Shown: positions 1-10,540, counted from the stretch's first letter. The stretch is 64,000 bases of DNA from Microvelia longipes (GCA_018340805.1 JACMZG010001913.1:17096527-17160526), one strand, 5' to 3'. The notes: generated by a model from the letters alone, not told the origin. Program-made: numbers and translations.

Positions 1-1132
1 TTTACGTTTTAGTGATACTTAGTTATAAAGGTCACAAAACGGTCCATTTTCTGGGTCTGCCTTGATGTCGATGTCCAAACATGAACCAATTTTATATTTT
101 TAGGTTTCGTTAGGTTTGTTAGCATCAACTTATGTATTTTCTGTATCTCCTGGTATTATCTAGGTAATGTTTTTATGCTGATGTTTAGATCTTTTGTACT
201 GTTACCTGGGGTTTTACGCTCATTTTTTGCTTTATTTTTTTGTATTGGATTGTTTGAAATTTTCAGAGGATATTTTAAGTTGTTTACAGTTATTTTTATT
301 TTGTATATTTTTAGCCTTAAGTTCTTTTATTACTAGGCGACCACACCTAATGATATTTGCCTCTCTCTCTAGCAGCCAACATTTTAACTGAAAGTTATAA
401 CACCCTAGAAATTCTGTAGCCCAATAATTTTGAGGTTGAGCATAGCAAATCCGATGTAATAACATCTTAAGCTTTGATTAATCATGAAAATCTGAGAACG
501 AACAAAGCGAGTGATATCAAAACAACTTAGAATTTGGGTCAGTATTTTCAAGTCAAAATTACTTAATTTTGAATGTTAATTGTAAAAAAATATATATAGT
601 GCTATAAGCCTGTGTACTTGTAAAATATATTGGACTGGTAAATTTATCAGATAAAAGTCTCACAATCGAGTCCTTAAATTATCTATGTTTGAAAAATATA
701 TTGTCTGCCTAAACACATAAAATCCAAGTTTCTAAAAACGATATTTAGATAAATTTGATTTCGCAAAGCACTTAAAAATATACCTTTAAGAAGAATGCTT
801 AAAACAAACTTTATTGTTTTAGGTTCAGGAAACAAATTCATACCTTAAAAAATAGGAGATATAAAAATCTACAACTTTCGTAACAAAAAGTCAAAGTTCA
901 AAGTTTTTTTAAAAAAAATCAACTAATTTAGTTAACATTTAAAATGAAAATTATTTTCTTTAAAGGGGAAAACTGTTTTGATTTGGGAGAAGACAATGTT
1001 TCGAAATAAATCTACTGTTTTGATGAGATAGTTTTGTTTTCAATGAGCAATACAAAGACAACTAAATCCTCAAGTTATTTATTTTTAAAAACCCAATACT
1101 CTCATATAGGAATACAAAGAGGAATTTTCTTG
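1..1132. other. AT-rich stretch, no gene seen
   Basis: No open frame here looks like a protein and no repeat boundary could be fixed. The sequence is AT-rich with homopolymer runs. The few short open frames have low-complexity hydrophobic or Asn/Lys-rich translations, as expected by chance in this composition. Confidence 0.6.
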
Positions 1133-1664
1133 CTTTTCCTCATTTATATTGTAGTTGTAAAATAGTATAATGAAGTATTGGCTTTGCATTGTAAGTCCAA
1201 AAAATTCTCATGTAGAGGACCGCAAGCCGGGTAAATTTTATTTAAAATGGGTTTCCTTGCCGTTTCATGTGTTTTTAAGGCCTCCTGAGTGGTTTCCGCA
1301 AAGTTGTCTGTCTGTATGTATGTGTGCTCCCAGTGTCTTTATGCTAGAACTAAAACTTTGAACAAAAATCAATCTACCGCTATAGTTGCGCAATTCAAAA
1401 AATAATTTTTTTATGACATCATTAACTTGAAATAATGATGGCGAAAATTTTGAAAAATTTATAAAATGCGGAAACATGATGCGATTTGGCATGCAATGTA
1501 GCCATGTATAAGACGAACATATGTGTCGTGTCATCACATTGTCAGCTTTAGTTCAAATTTTATCGAATGAATTGTATACGTTTTTTAAAGAATTGTAATA
1601 AATCGGAAAATAATCCAATTAAGTTGAAATTAGGTTCAAGTATATACAATAACGTAATAAAAAT
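1133..1664 (+). repeat. Family H interspersed repeat, copy 1
   Basis: It begins with the CTTTTCCTCATTTATA block that heads other copies at 12204, 39605 and (reverse strand) 55580. It continues with the shared GCAAAGTTGTCTGTCTGTAT core (GTCT-rich) and ends in a block containing AATTAAGTTGAAATT and AACGTAATA. The 3' half matches 12400-12710 and 56180-56505 closely. Around 1200-1262 lies a piece resembling the end of the family P palindrome, so this copy is itself patched. No coding capacity. It abuts the palindromic element at 1665. What moves it is unknown; the terminal hairpin and GTCT core recall non-autonomous Helitron-like families, but that is only an analogy. Confidence 0.65.
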
Positions 1665-2180
1665 CCGGCGCGGTGGTCCGCTGTCGGGCGAATTTCATTT
1701 AGAATGCGTGTTTCCGTGCTAAACAACCTATTTCTTGCTTATGCAAGAACTATGCCCATTGCGTGGTTCCGGTTCATGCTTTAGAACCTAAGCAGTTACT
1801 CAATTGTCAAGCACTGCTCGTAACTCATTTTGTCTGTATTTTCCAAAGGAAATGCACATACTTATCCAGTTGGTTGTACAAAACTCAAAACTATGCCTCT
1901 AAAAGTAGAAGTACGCACTATTATTTGCACTAGTTTAAAGCTTAGTTACTTATCTTTAAGCTTAGTCAGTTATCTTTAAAAGTTTTAGCGCATTTCCTTT
2001 GGAAAATACAGACAAAATGAGTTATGAGCAGTTCTTGACAATTGAGTAACTGCTTAGGTTCTTAAAGCATGAACCGGAACCACGCAATGGGCATGGTTCT
2101 TGAATAAGCAAGAAATGGGTTGTTTAGCACGGAAACACGCATCTAAATGAAATTCGCCCGACAGCGGACCACCGCGCCGG
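1665..2180. mobile_element. Family P palindromic TIR element, copy 1
   Basis: The left arm (1665-1858) and right arm (1988-2180) are inverted copies at roughly 95% identity by eye. Both start with CCGGCGCGGTGGTCCGCTGT when read inward from their ends. The arms run through ATTTTGTCTGTATTTTCC and AAAGGAAATGCGC to a short central spacer rich in AAGCTTAG and TTATCTTTAA. There is no transposase, so this is a foldback or MITE-type element. Related copies lie at 45629-46192 and 48167-48578, both next to tRNA-like family C sequence, as here. The superfamily cannot be assigned; a clear target duplication is not visible. Confidence 0.85.
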
Positions 2181-2986
2181 AATTATTTAATTAGTAGTTG
2201 TAAACTTATATTAGGTAAAAAAACGACAAAAAAATATTATCCATACTAGGATTTGAACCCAGGTACTCTGGGTTTGAGAGCTCGCATCCAAAGGAAATTC
2301 GCCCGACATGCGGACCACCGCGCCAGAATTATTTTCTAGTTGAAAACTTATATTAAGTAAAAAAAACGATAAAAAATTATCGTTCCTTCCAGAATGTGAA
2401 CCCAGGTACCCTGATTTTGAGTGTCGTATTGACTCCGGACCACTGGCATTCAATCAGAGGCCCAAAAAACATTGAAAACGACACACTACTCGAAATTTAT
2501 TTTTCAACGACCGTAATTTTAGTTTTCTATAATTTTTGTGGTTTTTTGACTTTTTGGTAACTTAGAGTGGTCATATCAACTTCGGACCGGTTTCATTTGA
2601 TTCAGCGCCCAAAAATACATAGAAAACGACACCCTACTCGAAATTTATTTTTTATCGACCTAAATTATGGTTTTTGGTAATTCAAAATAGTTTTTTCGAC
2701 TTATTGGTCACTTAGAGTGGTCGTATCGACTTCGGACCTGTTTCATTTGATTCAGCGTCTCAAAAAACAAAAATATTGACCTTTTTCGCAGCGAAACATA
2801 TTAACCCTGAATTTTGCCGATTTTTTGAAAATTTCGCTGACTTAGCGAACCGGGTTAATGACGTTACGAAAACCTGGTTTTCAATAGGGTTCGTGTCCTT
2901 CCGAAGGTTGATTTTTGTACCAAGTTTGGTTAAAAAATATTAATCCGTTCGAAAGATAGAGTGTTTACAAGAAAGTGTCTAGAAAT
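2181..2986 (+). repeat. Family C composite repeat, copy 1 (5' part)
   Basis: This matches 44346-45590 in the opposite orientation, block by block: the tRNA-like motif, the phrase ATTCAGCGCCCAAAAA, the tandem half-unit TTAGAGTGGTCGTATCGACT (twice here), the TTAATGACGTTACG block and the GAAAGTGTCTAGAAATACA block before the microsatellite. A shorter relative lies at 54565-54790. It contains no protein-like frame. Between 2290 and 2345 an extra end of the family P palindrome is embedded, so P and the tRNA-like unit have been duplicated together. Confidence 0.7.
2236..2460 (-). repeat. tRNA-like (pol III B-box) segment, two tandem copies
   Basis: Read on the minus strand, both units contain CCTGGGTTC followed by A-rich CC, resembling the tRNA B box GGTTCRANTCC, preceded by CTCAAA..CAGAGTACC. 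The second unit (about 2395-2460) also has TGGTCCGGAGTCAATACGA upstream, in the place of an A box. Equivalent segments are at 45505-45590 and 48620-48730. No cloverleaf closes over either unit, so this is a SINE-like or pseudo-tRNA piece rather than a tRNA gene. Confidence 0.45.

Positions 2987-3072
<86 letters not shown>
2987..3072. repeat. (AC)n(TA)n microsatellite inside family C
   Basis: An AC run of about 20 bp passes into TA repeats of about 65 bp with one interruption. The inverted copy of family C at 44268-44345 has a TA tract at the same place, so the microsatellite is part of the repeat, not a chance neighbour. Confidence 0.9.
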
Positions 3073-3075
<3 letters not shown>

Positions 3076-3200
3076 TAAAGTCTTGCGAAACGTATTTTTT
3101 CGTCATTAGGGACCTCTGAAACAGATTTGTGTCGTGGTCCGAGGTTCGAATTCTGCCATGACGCCTATCCCATTAGGCGAATTTCCAAAGGAAATTCGCT
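3073..3200 (+). repeat. Family C 3' end with terminal hairpin
   Basis: It contains GTCGTGGTCCGAGGTTCGAA, which has a good B-box-like core, then ACGCCTATCCCATTAGGCG. It ends in a perfect inverted repeat at 3177-3199, with 10 bp arms GCGAATTTCC and GGAAATTCGC and the loop AAA, followed by TAAAA. Copies lie at 34255-34372 (plus) and 44140-44262 (minus). A short hairpin immediately before the end and lack of terminal inverted repeats fit a Helitron-like 3' end, but this is an inference. Confidence 0.65.
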
Positions 3201-3212
3201 AAAAAAGTACAA

Positions 3213-3465
3213 GTTTCATTTTAATACAACTATTATATCTTTGACTTTTGGTGGATCATAAAAGTTAAGCAGCATCGAGCGTGGTCAGTGCCTGGGTGGG
3301 CGACCGCTGGGAATGAAATTAATGTATTTACTATCAGAGGACGAGCGAAGAGAGTCCGAAGATGGGTTTCAGTATAAATTTAACATCTTGTATATTCTGA
3401 GGACGAGCGTAGCGAATCCGATGAGATAAGAAAAAGTTCCGAGTTACCCCGTACCCAATTTTTTT
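3213..3465 (+). mobile_element. 5S rRNA-derived SINE, copy 1
   Basis: Positions 3253-3313 match the second half of 5S rRNA: AAGTTAAGCAGCATCGAGCG stands for the A-box region, then GTGGTCAGTGCCTGGGTGGG and CGACCGCTGGGAA for the intermediate element and C box. These are the internal control elements of a type 1 pol III promoter. A shared leader (GTTTCATTTTAATAC, about 40 bp) precedes it. The body has ACGAGCGAAGAGAGTCCGAAG and ACGAGCGTAGCGAATCCGAT units and ends in CCCCGTACCC plus a T run. The body is unrelated to 5S. The combination defines a SINE3-like family. It sits directly on the family C end. Confidence 0.85.
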
Positions 3466-5225
3466 AGATATTTCAAAGGAAATGCGCGTATTTTTCACAT
3501 ACGTTATTTATATAAAAAACTACGCTCAACATTAATGAATCGCCACTCCTCAGCATTATTCATTTATTATTTAAAAAGCTCAGGTTATGTAAATTTTTAA
3601 GTTAATTGTTTACCCCAATTTCTTTAATAGTCCATGTAGTATGAAACATAAAGCGGAAATCTAAGCAAGACATGGATTTTTGTGAAAGAAGCGCACAAAT
3701 TAAAGAAAAATTCGCTCGGCTTGCAGATCTCTAGGTCGGAATTATTTTGAAGGTATATGATTAGTGTAAATATATCCTGTACCTAAAGTAATAAATAAAC
3801 CAAGTAGAGAAATTCCAAAATTTGTACACAACAAACATGTATTAAACGTTTTATTTTAATACTACTAGTATACTATCGGTTTTAGTTGGATAACTTTTGT
3901 AAAATACTATCGAGCGTAGTCAATGGGTGGATGGGTGACTGCAGATTTTTTTTTACGATTTAAAGTCCGTAGCATCGCGGTCGTCGGTAAAAAATTGATA
4001 ACGAATAGGCGATCAACGTTAAAATTTGAACACGGGAAAGTGTTACTTTTTATTTAATAAACAAATATTTTAATCAAAATTTAATATAAAACCGTGCTTT
4101 ATATTTACACCGGTAAATACCAGCTTAAGAACAAACATCTATGCTTCAAGTATTACAACAAAACATCCATTCTATGCTTCAAGTTTAGAAATAATGGAAG
4201 TATTTATCTTTAAAATATTGATAGTTTTTATAGCACCGATGGTTTTTCTATTAATTTTTAATTTATTTATCACAAATTAATTAAAAATAAATTACTATGC
4301 CTCCCCCACCAACATGTCCCTAATCTCATATTCCTTTTGTAAATTCAATAAAAATAAGGAAAAAAAAACGTATTAAATAAAAATATTTCTATCAACTTCA
4401 ACGACTATAAAGAATAAGGGATAAACAAAACATTAATTTAAAATAAGACATTACACAATATAAAATAATAAAAGATAAAAAGTTTAGGTGTTAAAAAATT
4501 TAATAACAATAAAATAAAAAAAAAGTAATAAAAGTATAAATATTGCAGATGAAACAAAAGTTATTGCATTTTTTTGTTTTGAAAAAGTAATCAAGGCATA
4601 CCGAAATTTACACATCAAAGGACTACATAATTCGATAAAGAATTTTATCCTTTTTAAATTCTTTAAGTAATATGGAAAGAATAATATAACAGGAGAATAT
4701 GAAACGGATTCATTAGTACTCCTACTTTGTATTTTTGAAGCATTTTTACGAGAAAGAATTCATAATTCCTAATATTTTTTAATTTTCCTTTTTTTCACCT
4801 ACATTCGTAGATATATAGAAGAAGAATTGCTTTCATTCTAAAGATCCGAAACAGAGAATTGATAAATAATATAACTTTATTTCCAAAACATTACATTTAC
4901 AATACATGGTATAAATTTTTAAAATTAAACAATATTTTAAGATTATAATTTTTATGTTAATTGTTTTATGCCTGCAATGAAGCTGGAGGCGCTTACTTTT
5001 TTTAATTTATTACGACAATATGTATATTTTTAGGAACTATTTTAGGTTATGTATACGTTATGATATTATTTTATTATTTTTTTTTATTATCCATTTCAGG
5101 TAACAGGTTTTATCATGTTGTATGGATCGAGCATTAAAATATACTGCACATACTCTTTCGAAAAAATAAAGCTGCCTCATAAAAATAAAGGCATTCCAAT
5201 ATAATTATAATTATTATTTTAAAAA
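3466..5225. other. AT-rich stretch with degraded repeat scraps
   Basis: About 3700-3760 is a decayed end of the family P palindrome (AAATTCGCTCGGCTTGCAG..GGTCGGAATTATTTTG). About 3880-3945 is a 5S SINE head truncated just after the C box (ATCGAGCGTAGTCAATGGGT, GGATGGGTGACTGCAG). The remaining 1.2 kb is AT-rich with no protein-like frame. Confidence 0.55.
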
Positions 5226-5538
5226 CTAGGCAGCTAGGAATAAAAAGTAGGTTGCCAAGTATAAAAAATGGCAGCTAGGTATAAAGAGTATAATGACAAG
5301 TATAATAAATAGGCAGCTAGGTATAAAGAGTAGGATGCCAAGTATAATAAATAGGCAGCTAGGTATAAAGAGTAGGCTGCCAAGAATAAAAACTAGGCAG
5401 CTAGGTATAAAGAGTATAGGCTGCTAAGTATAATAAATAGGCAGCTAGGTATAAAGAGTAGGCTGCTAAGTATAATAAATAGGCAGCTAGGTATAATGAC
5501 TAGGCTGCCAAGTATAAAAACTAGGCTACCAAGTATAC
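5226..5538. repeat. Minisatellite, 42 bp dimeric unit
   Basis: About seven tandem units. Each is made of two related 21 bp halves, one reading AGGCAGCTAGGTATAAAGAGT and the other AGGCTGCCAAGTATAATAAA. Units differ by scattered substitutions and small indels. The alternating halves show a simple higher-order pattern. Confidence 0.9.
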
Positions 5539-5949
5539 TCAACAAATTTCAGTGCTACTTCGCTAAATGGCTATATCTACTGTAATATACTTTCTCATTT
5601 ATAATAAATAGAATAAAATGGCTTATAGTTCTAAATCCACAATAAAAACAGCGTATAAATTAATGTTAGCTATAAATTTCAGCCAACTCAGAGTCCATCT
5701 TCAGGCTCTTAAATGTAAATCTTAAAAATACGTATCACAATCAACTAAAATAGAAACTCAAACATTATACAAAATTTAAAACAGGCTGACAAGAAATAAA
5801 ATAATTAAACATTAACAAAAATTAACTTAGGAGAAAAAAAAAGATGTCACTCCACTTAGTATATATTTAACATCAAGGTTATAGAATAATAACCTATCGT
5901 GAAACTTAAAATGTTGTATAAATTTAAAAAACTAGGAAGAATACTTTCT

Positions 5950-6230
5950 TATGCTCATTAACCCTAAGTTACATCACCTTAGACTTTAGGTATCTCAAGT
6001 TACATCACTTTAAACTTTACATACACCATTTTAGACTTGGGGTATCACAAGTTACATCGCCTCAGACTTAAGTTACATTATGTTACATCACCTTAAACTT
6101 TGGGAATCTTAAGTTACATTATCTTAAACTTTGGGTATCTTAAGTTACATTATCTTAAACTTTGGGTATCTTAAGGTTACATTATCTTAAATTGGTATCT
6201 TAAGTTACGTTATCTTGACCCTAACACTTA
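5950..6230. repeat. Minisatellite, about 31 bp unit
   Basis: Tandem copies of CTTAAACTTTGGGTATCTTA followed by AGTTACATTAT. Roughly eight units are present; the left ones are more diverged (TTACATCACCTTAGACTTTA). No coding role. Confidence 0.85.
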
Positions 6231-7474
6231 AGCTCAATTTTCTTCCAAAATTCGCAAAAATTTACTTTTATTTACTTTTTTAAGGGTACCTATTGCCTAA
6301 CAGGCAGTACATATTTTAAACCCAGCCCAATTTAAGAAACTTGTTAAAATTCAAACGCTTCATCCATTTTAAAAAAGAACGCTTACACTGTATCTTTTCA
6401 ATCCATAATTTTAGCTTATGCCCATATAAACTTATTTTATGAAAAAAGAAGTCCCCATAAAAATCAAAAAAAGGATTTTGAAAGTTAGATAAAAAATATA
6501 TTTTTTTTAAAAAATGAAACCAAATACAGAACCACGTCCTAGAAAGTTTTCTATTACACTAATGTTCAATAAATAATTTTTAGCCATATTTCTTATCTAC
6601 AACTTCTTTCAAATAAATTTATACATATTAATTTAATAGCATAACTTGAATAATAAATTAGTAAAACAATTATAATACTTTATACACAGTGTTTTCAATA
6701 AATTTAATTTATAAATCAAGTTAAACAATTTTTAATAATCTAAAAAAAAGTGAAATCATACCGCAAATGTGGTATGATATTTTATAGATAATAATTTATA
6801 CAACTTAATTGATAAATTAAGTAAATCAAGACCTTGTTATAATGTTGCCCCTAAAGTGTCATTATTTTTTTATTAATTTTATTATTCATGATTTTTTCTT
6901 ATTTTTATTTATTATTATTAAACATTATCGATAATGATGCTATGAACAGAACCGTAAAACTCGTTCACGTAATATTAATGCAGATTTGACAGGTAAAAAA
7001 ATACGTTTTATAATATTTTTACAGCTTTATTTTGACAGATTTAAATGATTACACAAGTTTTACTTTTATGTAAAATATTACTTGAGAGGTAATTAGATTC
7101 GAATAGTTTAGAAAACCGATCGGGAAACATCAAATCTACTAGAAATCTAACTGGGATATAGATTTCTGGATAAAAAGGCAAATAAAAAGTGTAAACTATT
7201 TATGACATTAAATTTTTTATTGTAGCTTGACAAATAAGTTAGCTCGTAATTGAAAATAATTTTTCTTTATAAAAAAAATAGAAAATAATAAGCAACAGGT
7301 CTCCACTAGAGCCTGCACAAGCAGTCTAAAGATCTGGTTTTCTTAGTCATAAAATATTCTGAAACGGAGGTCCACAAACCAGGCGGATTTTTTTATAATA
7401 CTGGCTTCCTTGCAGCACACTTATTGTCTCGCTAAATGGTTATTATGTTTAATATAGCCTGAAATATATATATC
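6231..7474. other. AT-rich stretch, no gene seen
   Basis: No recognisable gene. There is a small hairpin at about 6756-6779 (ATCATACC and GGTATGAT arms) of no clear meaning. Confidence 0.5.
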
Positions 7475-8287
7475 AATTAAATTAATGAAGACTTTAGTCC
7501 TTATAATAATTTATTGAAAATAAATTGTTGAAGAACTTTCGCCCAGGGATCTTGAGCTTCTTCAGTTCTTAAAAATGACAAAAATTGAAAAAGTTAGAAA
7601 ATAATAAAATTTTGAATGTTTTTTATGTCACGTGTCTAACAAAGTAAATAAATTTAAAATTAAATTACAAAAAGGTACCCTACGTACCAAATTAAAAACT
7701 TATTTAAAGACTACAACATCGAAATTGCTCTAAAAAATGCTGATAATTTTTACATTAAATACTTTTCAAAATTAAAAGACCCCCTCACTAATGCCCAAAG
7801 ATGCAATGTTATATAAAGACTGCCCCCAAGCATACACAGGAGAGACCTCTCAACTTTAAAAAAAAAACTTGACACACATAACAACCAAATACTTGACAAC
7901 TCTAACCTTACGGCCTTATCAGAACATATGACAAAACTTGACCACCGACCAGACAAAGAAAACTGTCGTATACTTCATACAGAAATGCTCTATATAAAAG
8001 CTGACAAAGACAGTATGAACAAAAAACAAGACATTAACAATCTTAGCAGTATTTATTATAATATTATCTTAAAATCTTAATTTTTCCTTTACCTTTTTGT
8101 AATTTCTCTTTAAATTTATTTGCTTAGTTAGACACATGACATAAAAACATTCAAAATTTTATTATTTCTAAGTTTTCAATTTTTGTCATTTTTAAGAACT
8201 GAAGAAGCTCAGATTCCTGGGCGAAAGCTCTTCAACAATTTATTTCGATAATTTTTATAAGGACTAAAGTCTTCATTAGTTTAATTG
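7475..8287 (+). mobile_element. Penelope-like fragment between 200 bp inverted repeats
   Basis: The left arm (7475-7676) and right arm (about 8091-8287) are inverted copies with only scattered differences; both begin CAATTAAA(T/C)TAATGAAGAC. Between them lies the end of a Penelope-like ORF. The right arm reads CTGAAGAAGCTC..GGGCGAAAGC, a CTGAAGA..GAAA signature of the kind found at the ends of several arthropod retroelements. Penelope-like elements are known to have terminal repeats that can be inverted. The reverse transcriptase domain is missing, so this is a strongly reduced copy. Confidence 0.7.
7690..8080 (+). pseudogene. GIY-YIG endonuclease remnant of a Penelope-like element
   Basis: After a linker reading FSKLKDPLTNAQRCNVI, the frame carries KDCPQAYTGETS, which corresponds to the Y-x-G-E-T part of the GIY-YIG motif. 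After an A10 run that breaks the frame it continues as KKLDTHNNQILDNSNLTALS, then EHMTKLDHRPDKENCRILHT and ends at a TAA at 8078-8080. The A-L-S-E-H..L-D-H pattern, the following E-N-C-R-I-L and the late N-N-L-S-S-I-Y fit the C-terminal half of Penelope-like GIY-YIG domains. In the family this domain nicks target DNA for insertion. Here it is a frameshifted C-terminal fragment of about 120 residues and cannot be functional. Confidence 0.65.
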
Positions 8288-8327
8288 GTATTCAATTTGT
8301 AATAGTCCAAAAGCTCTAAATTATTGA

Positions 8328-8339
8328 AAATATATATAT

Positions 8340-8383
<44 letters not shown>
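8328..8383. repeat. (TA)n microsatellite
   Basis: About 55 bp of TA repeats with one AATA interruption, just right of the Penelope-like fragment. Confidence 0.9.
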
Positions 8384-8386
<3 letters not shown>

Positions 8387-8907
8387 TAGATTAGTTTAGA
8401 TTATTTATTCACATTAGTTTAATGAATGTTAGTCTAATATTTGGTAAATAGTAGAGCAAATATGACGTTTTGAATTTAATTATGTATGCGTTTTTCTATG
8501 CGTGTAAAGATGCTATTATATTTTTTGTTTTATTTTCCCGCACTTATACAGTTACTAATGCGGCAGACAAAAAGTTAGGGTTTTAAGCGAAACCTACTCC
8601 TTCGAAAATAATAACCCTGACATTATGCAATTTGTATGCAATTTTTTCACTTCCTTTAACTAACGACTTTATTACCTTCCTAAAATGCAATATAAGGTAC
8701 AAGAAAATTTAAAGCACGCAACTACACCGAAAAAAAATATCAAGCCATAAGAGCACTTCAGTTAAAAAGTTAGTAAAATACAATAAAATTAACTTATCTC
8801 CTGGTCCCTTAATCCTGAATCCCAAGGCTTAAAATGCGAAACAAAGACATTACAAGAAAAGGAATGAAATAAATTAATAAGAGAATATTATTCTTTCGTC
8901 TATACAA
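8384..8907. other. AT-rich stretch, no gene seen
   Basis: No protein-like frame, repeat boundary or RNA structure recognised. Confidence 0.5.
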
Positions 8908-9136
8908 AGTATATAAGTAGCATTGAGCATGGTCAGTGCTGTATGGGTGACCATTAAGAATGATATGGATGCATTTACTATCTGAACGAGTGAAGCGAGT
9001 CTGAAGTCGTGTTGCAGTACGAATTTGGCGAATCGTATATTCTGAGGACGAGCGAAGTGAGCCCAACGTAGGGAGGATTGTAGTGTAGGGAATTCGATGT
9101 GATTTCGAGTTCGAGGTACCCCGTACCCGTTTTTTT
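8908..9136 (+). mobile_element. 5S rRNA-derived SINE, copy 2
   Basis: The 5S part starts late (AGTAGCATTGAGCATGGTCA, then GTGCTGTATGGGTGACC), so the A-box side is eroded and the leader is not recognisable. The body has AACGAGTGAAGCGAGTCTGA and GACGAGCGAAGTGAGCCC units with GTGTTGCAGTACGAATTTGG between them. It ends GGTACCCCGTACCCG and a T run. It is more diverged than copy 1. Confidence 0.75.
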
Positions 9137-9653
9137 ACATCTTTTCCGCTTCTTCATCTTCAAAAACAAAAGATGAATTCACCTACTGTTATTATGAGAT
9201 AGAGAAGTAAGAGTTAAACTCATGATATTAATCTATCAAATTAAAAGATAACTTCATTAAAAAGTCAATAATCAAGTGGTATTCATTAAAACACAGCCTC
9301 TGAGAATTCTGTTTTATTTCAATCTATATTTAGTCAAACGCAATAAAATGCTAGTAAAATATTTAATAGCTATCAAGTTATAACCTTAAAAAATAAAAGT
9401 TTATACAGCAATAATACAATTATAAGATGTACAAAAATGGAGTGGCATATTGGTGTAAATGACTCAAGTAAATTAATATACAAAAAAGTCTATTCGTATA
9501 AATTGTTGCTTTTTCACGAAGGATCATGAATCACATTTAATAACTTCCATAATATCAACCTAGGAGGAAATTTCGTACTTTTAGGTTAAAAACTTGAAAA
9601 TATTGCATCACATGTTTTTTTTTTACATTGGAACACTTTACACTTAACACTGA
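9137..9653. other. AT-rich stretch, no gene seen
   Basis: No feature recognised. Confidence 0.5.
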
Positions 9654-9720
9654 AAAATCGGATACGGGGTACTATGGAACTTTTCCTCGTCACATCGGAT
9701 TTGCGACGCTCATTCTCCCT
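9654..9720 (-). mobile_element. 5S SINE tail scrap
   Basis: Only the 3' tail of the SINE is present: AATCGGATACGGGGTACTAT, then CCTCGTCACATCGGATTTGC and GACGCTCATTCTCCCT. It stops exactly where the TTA/TAA tail of the LINE begins, so the LINE insertion or a later deletion removed the rest. Confidence 0.7.
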
Positions 9721-10540
9721 TATTATTATTATTATTAGTGATTGGGGTTGGAGTCGAAGATAGACCCCATTTGCACTGCGACTGAAATTCTATTGTACAA
9801 TCCCCTCAATTAGTCCAGGAGAGAATAATCATTTTCCCCGGAATAGGTCAGAGTCACTAATTGGTAGAGTCAAACTTAGTGAGAGTGCAGCTACCAAAGT
9901 TGGAGAACCTTTAAAAGGCTAGAGCTTTAAATCTCAGAAGTATGTTAGAGGTAGTTTTGGTTTCCGATTCACAAAGCCTAGGTTATCTTTAAAGATACCA
10001 ATGATATGAATGTGTTTTTGGAAGTGACAGTGACCTCTCAGTAGTCCAGTTACTGTTCTAAGATTTTTTCTGCCTAGACTGAGGAGATCCTCAGTTACTT
10101 TGGGATTGGACCCTTTTAACATGTGATTGCTGTGCATCATGCCAGAAGATGTGTTCAGTGTAGTTAAGCCAATCTTTAACTACACCTTTGGCTATAGTCT
10201 AGGGTATGGCTATTATGAGTTCAGGCCCCACAGGATGATCTCAGACACGTTTTTTTGGAAAGATGTCTGCTTGCTCATTGCCTTCAATTCCCTTATGGCC
10301 AGGCACACAGCTGATTGCTACACCATTGTTAAGTTACAAGATTAGAGCTGACCTTGTATGAACCTAAAGCTTTAATGACAGCTTGGCTGTCACTAAAAAT
10401 ATTAATAGATGTCTGATTATGATTCTTTTTAATATTTTCTAATAGACAGGTATTAATAGCAAATATTTCTGCCTGAAATACTGTGGCATACTTTCCTAAA
10501 GGAAATGAGGTTTTGATATTAGCAAAAATAATATAAACTA
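9721..10540 (-). mobile_element. I-type LINE, 3' end with RNase H remnant
   Basis: On the minus strand the 3' end is a (TAA)n tail at 9721-9736, as in the I clade. Upstream a broken frame encodes the end of a LINE polyprotein. Residues INIFSDSQAVIKALGS (about 10370-10411) match the RNase H DSQA motif, and PGHKGIEGNEQAD (about 10264-10302) matches the PGHxGIxGNExAD motif. Beyond these, LRTVTGLLRGHCHFQKHIHI looks like the conserved segment before the terminal cysteine region. At least two frame breaks and several stops are present. The copy is 5'-truncated near 10540; the reverse transcriptase and endonuclease are absent. A shorter tail of the same family is at 36540-36717. Confidence 0.75.

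Noticed and set aside
3253..3313. Possible genuine 5S rRNA gene
   Set aside because: Only the second half of 5S is present, the 5' stem is missing, and the same piece recurs with a fixed non-5S leader and body.
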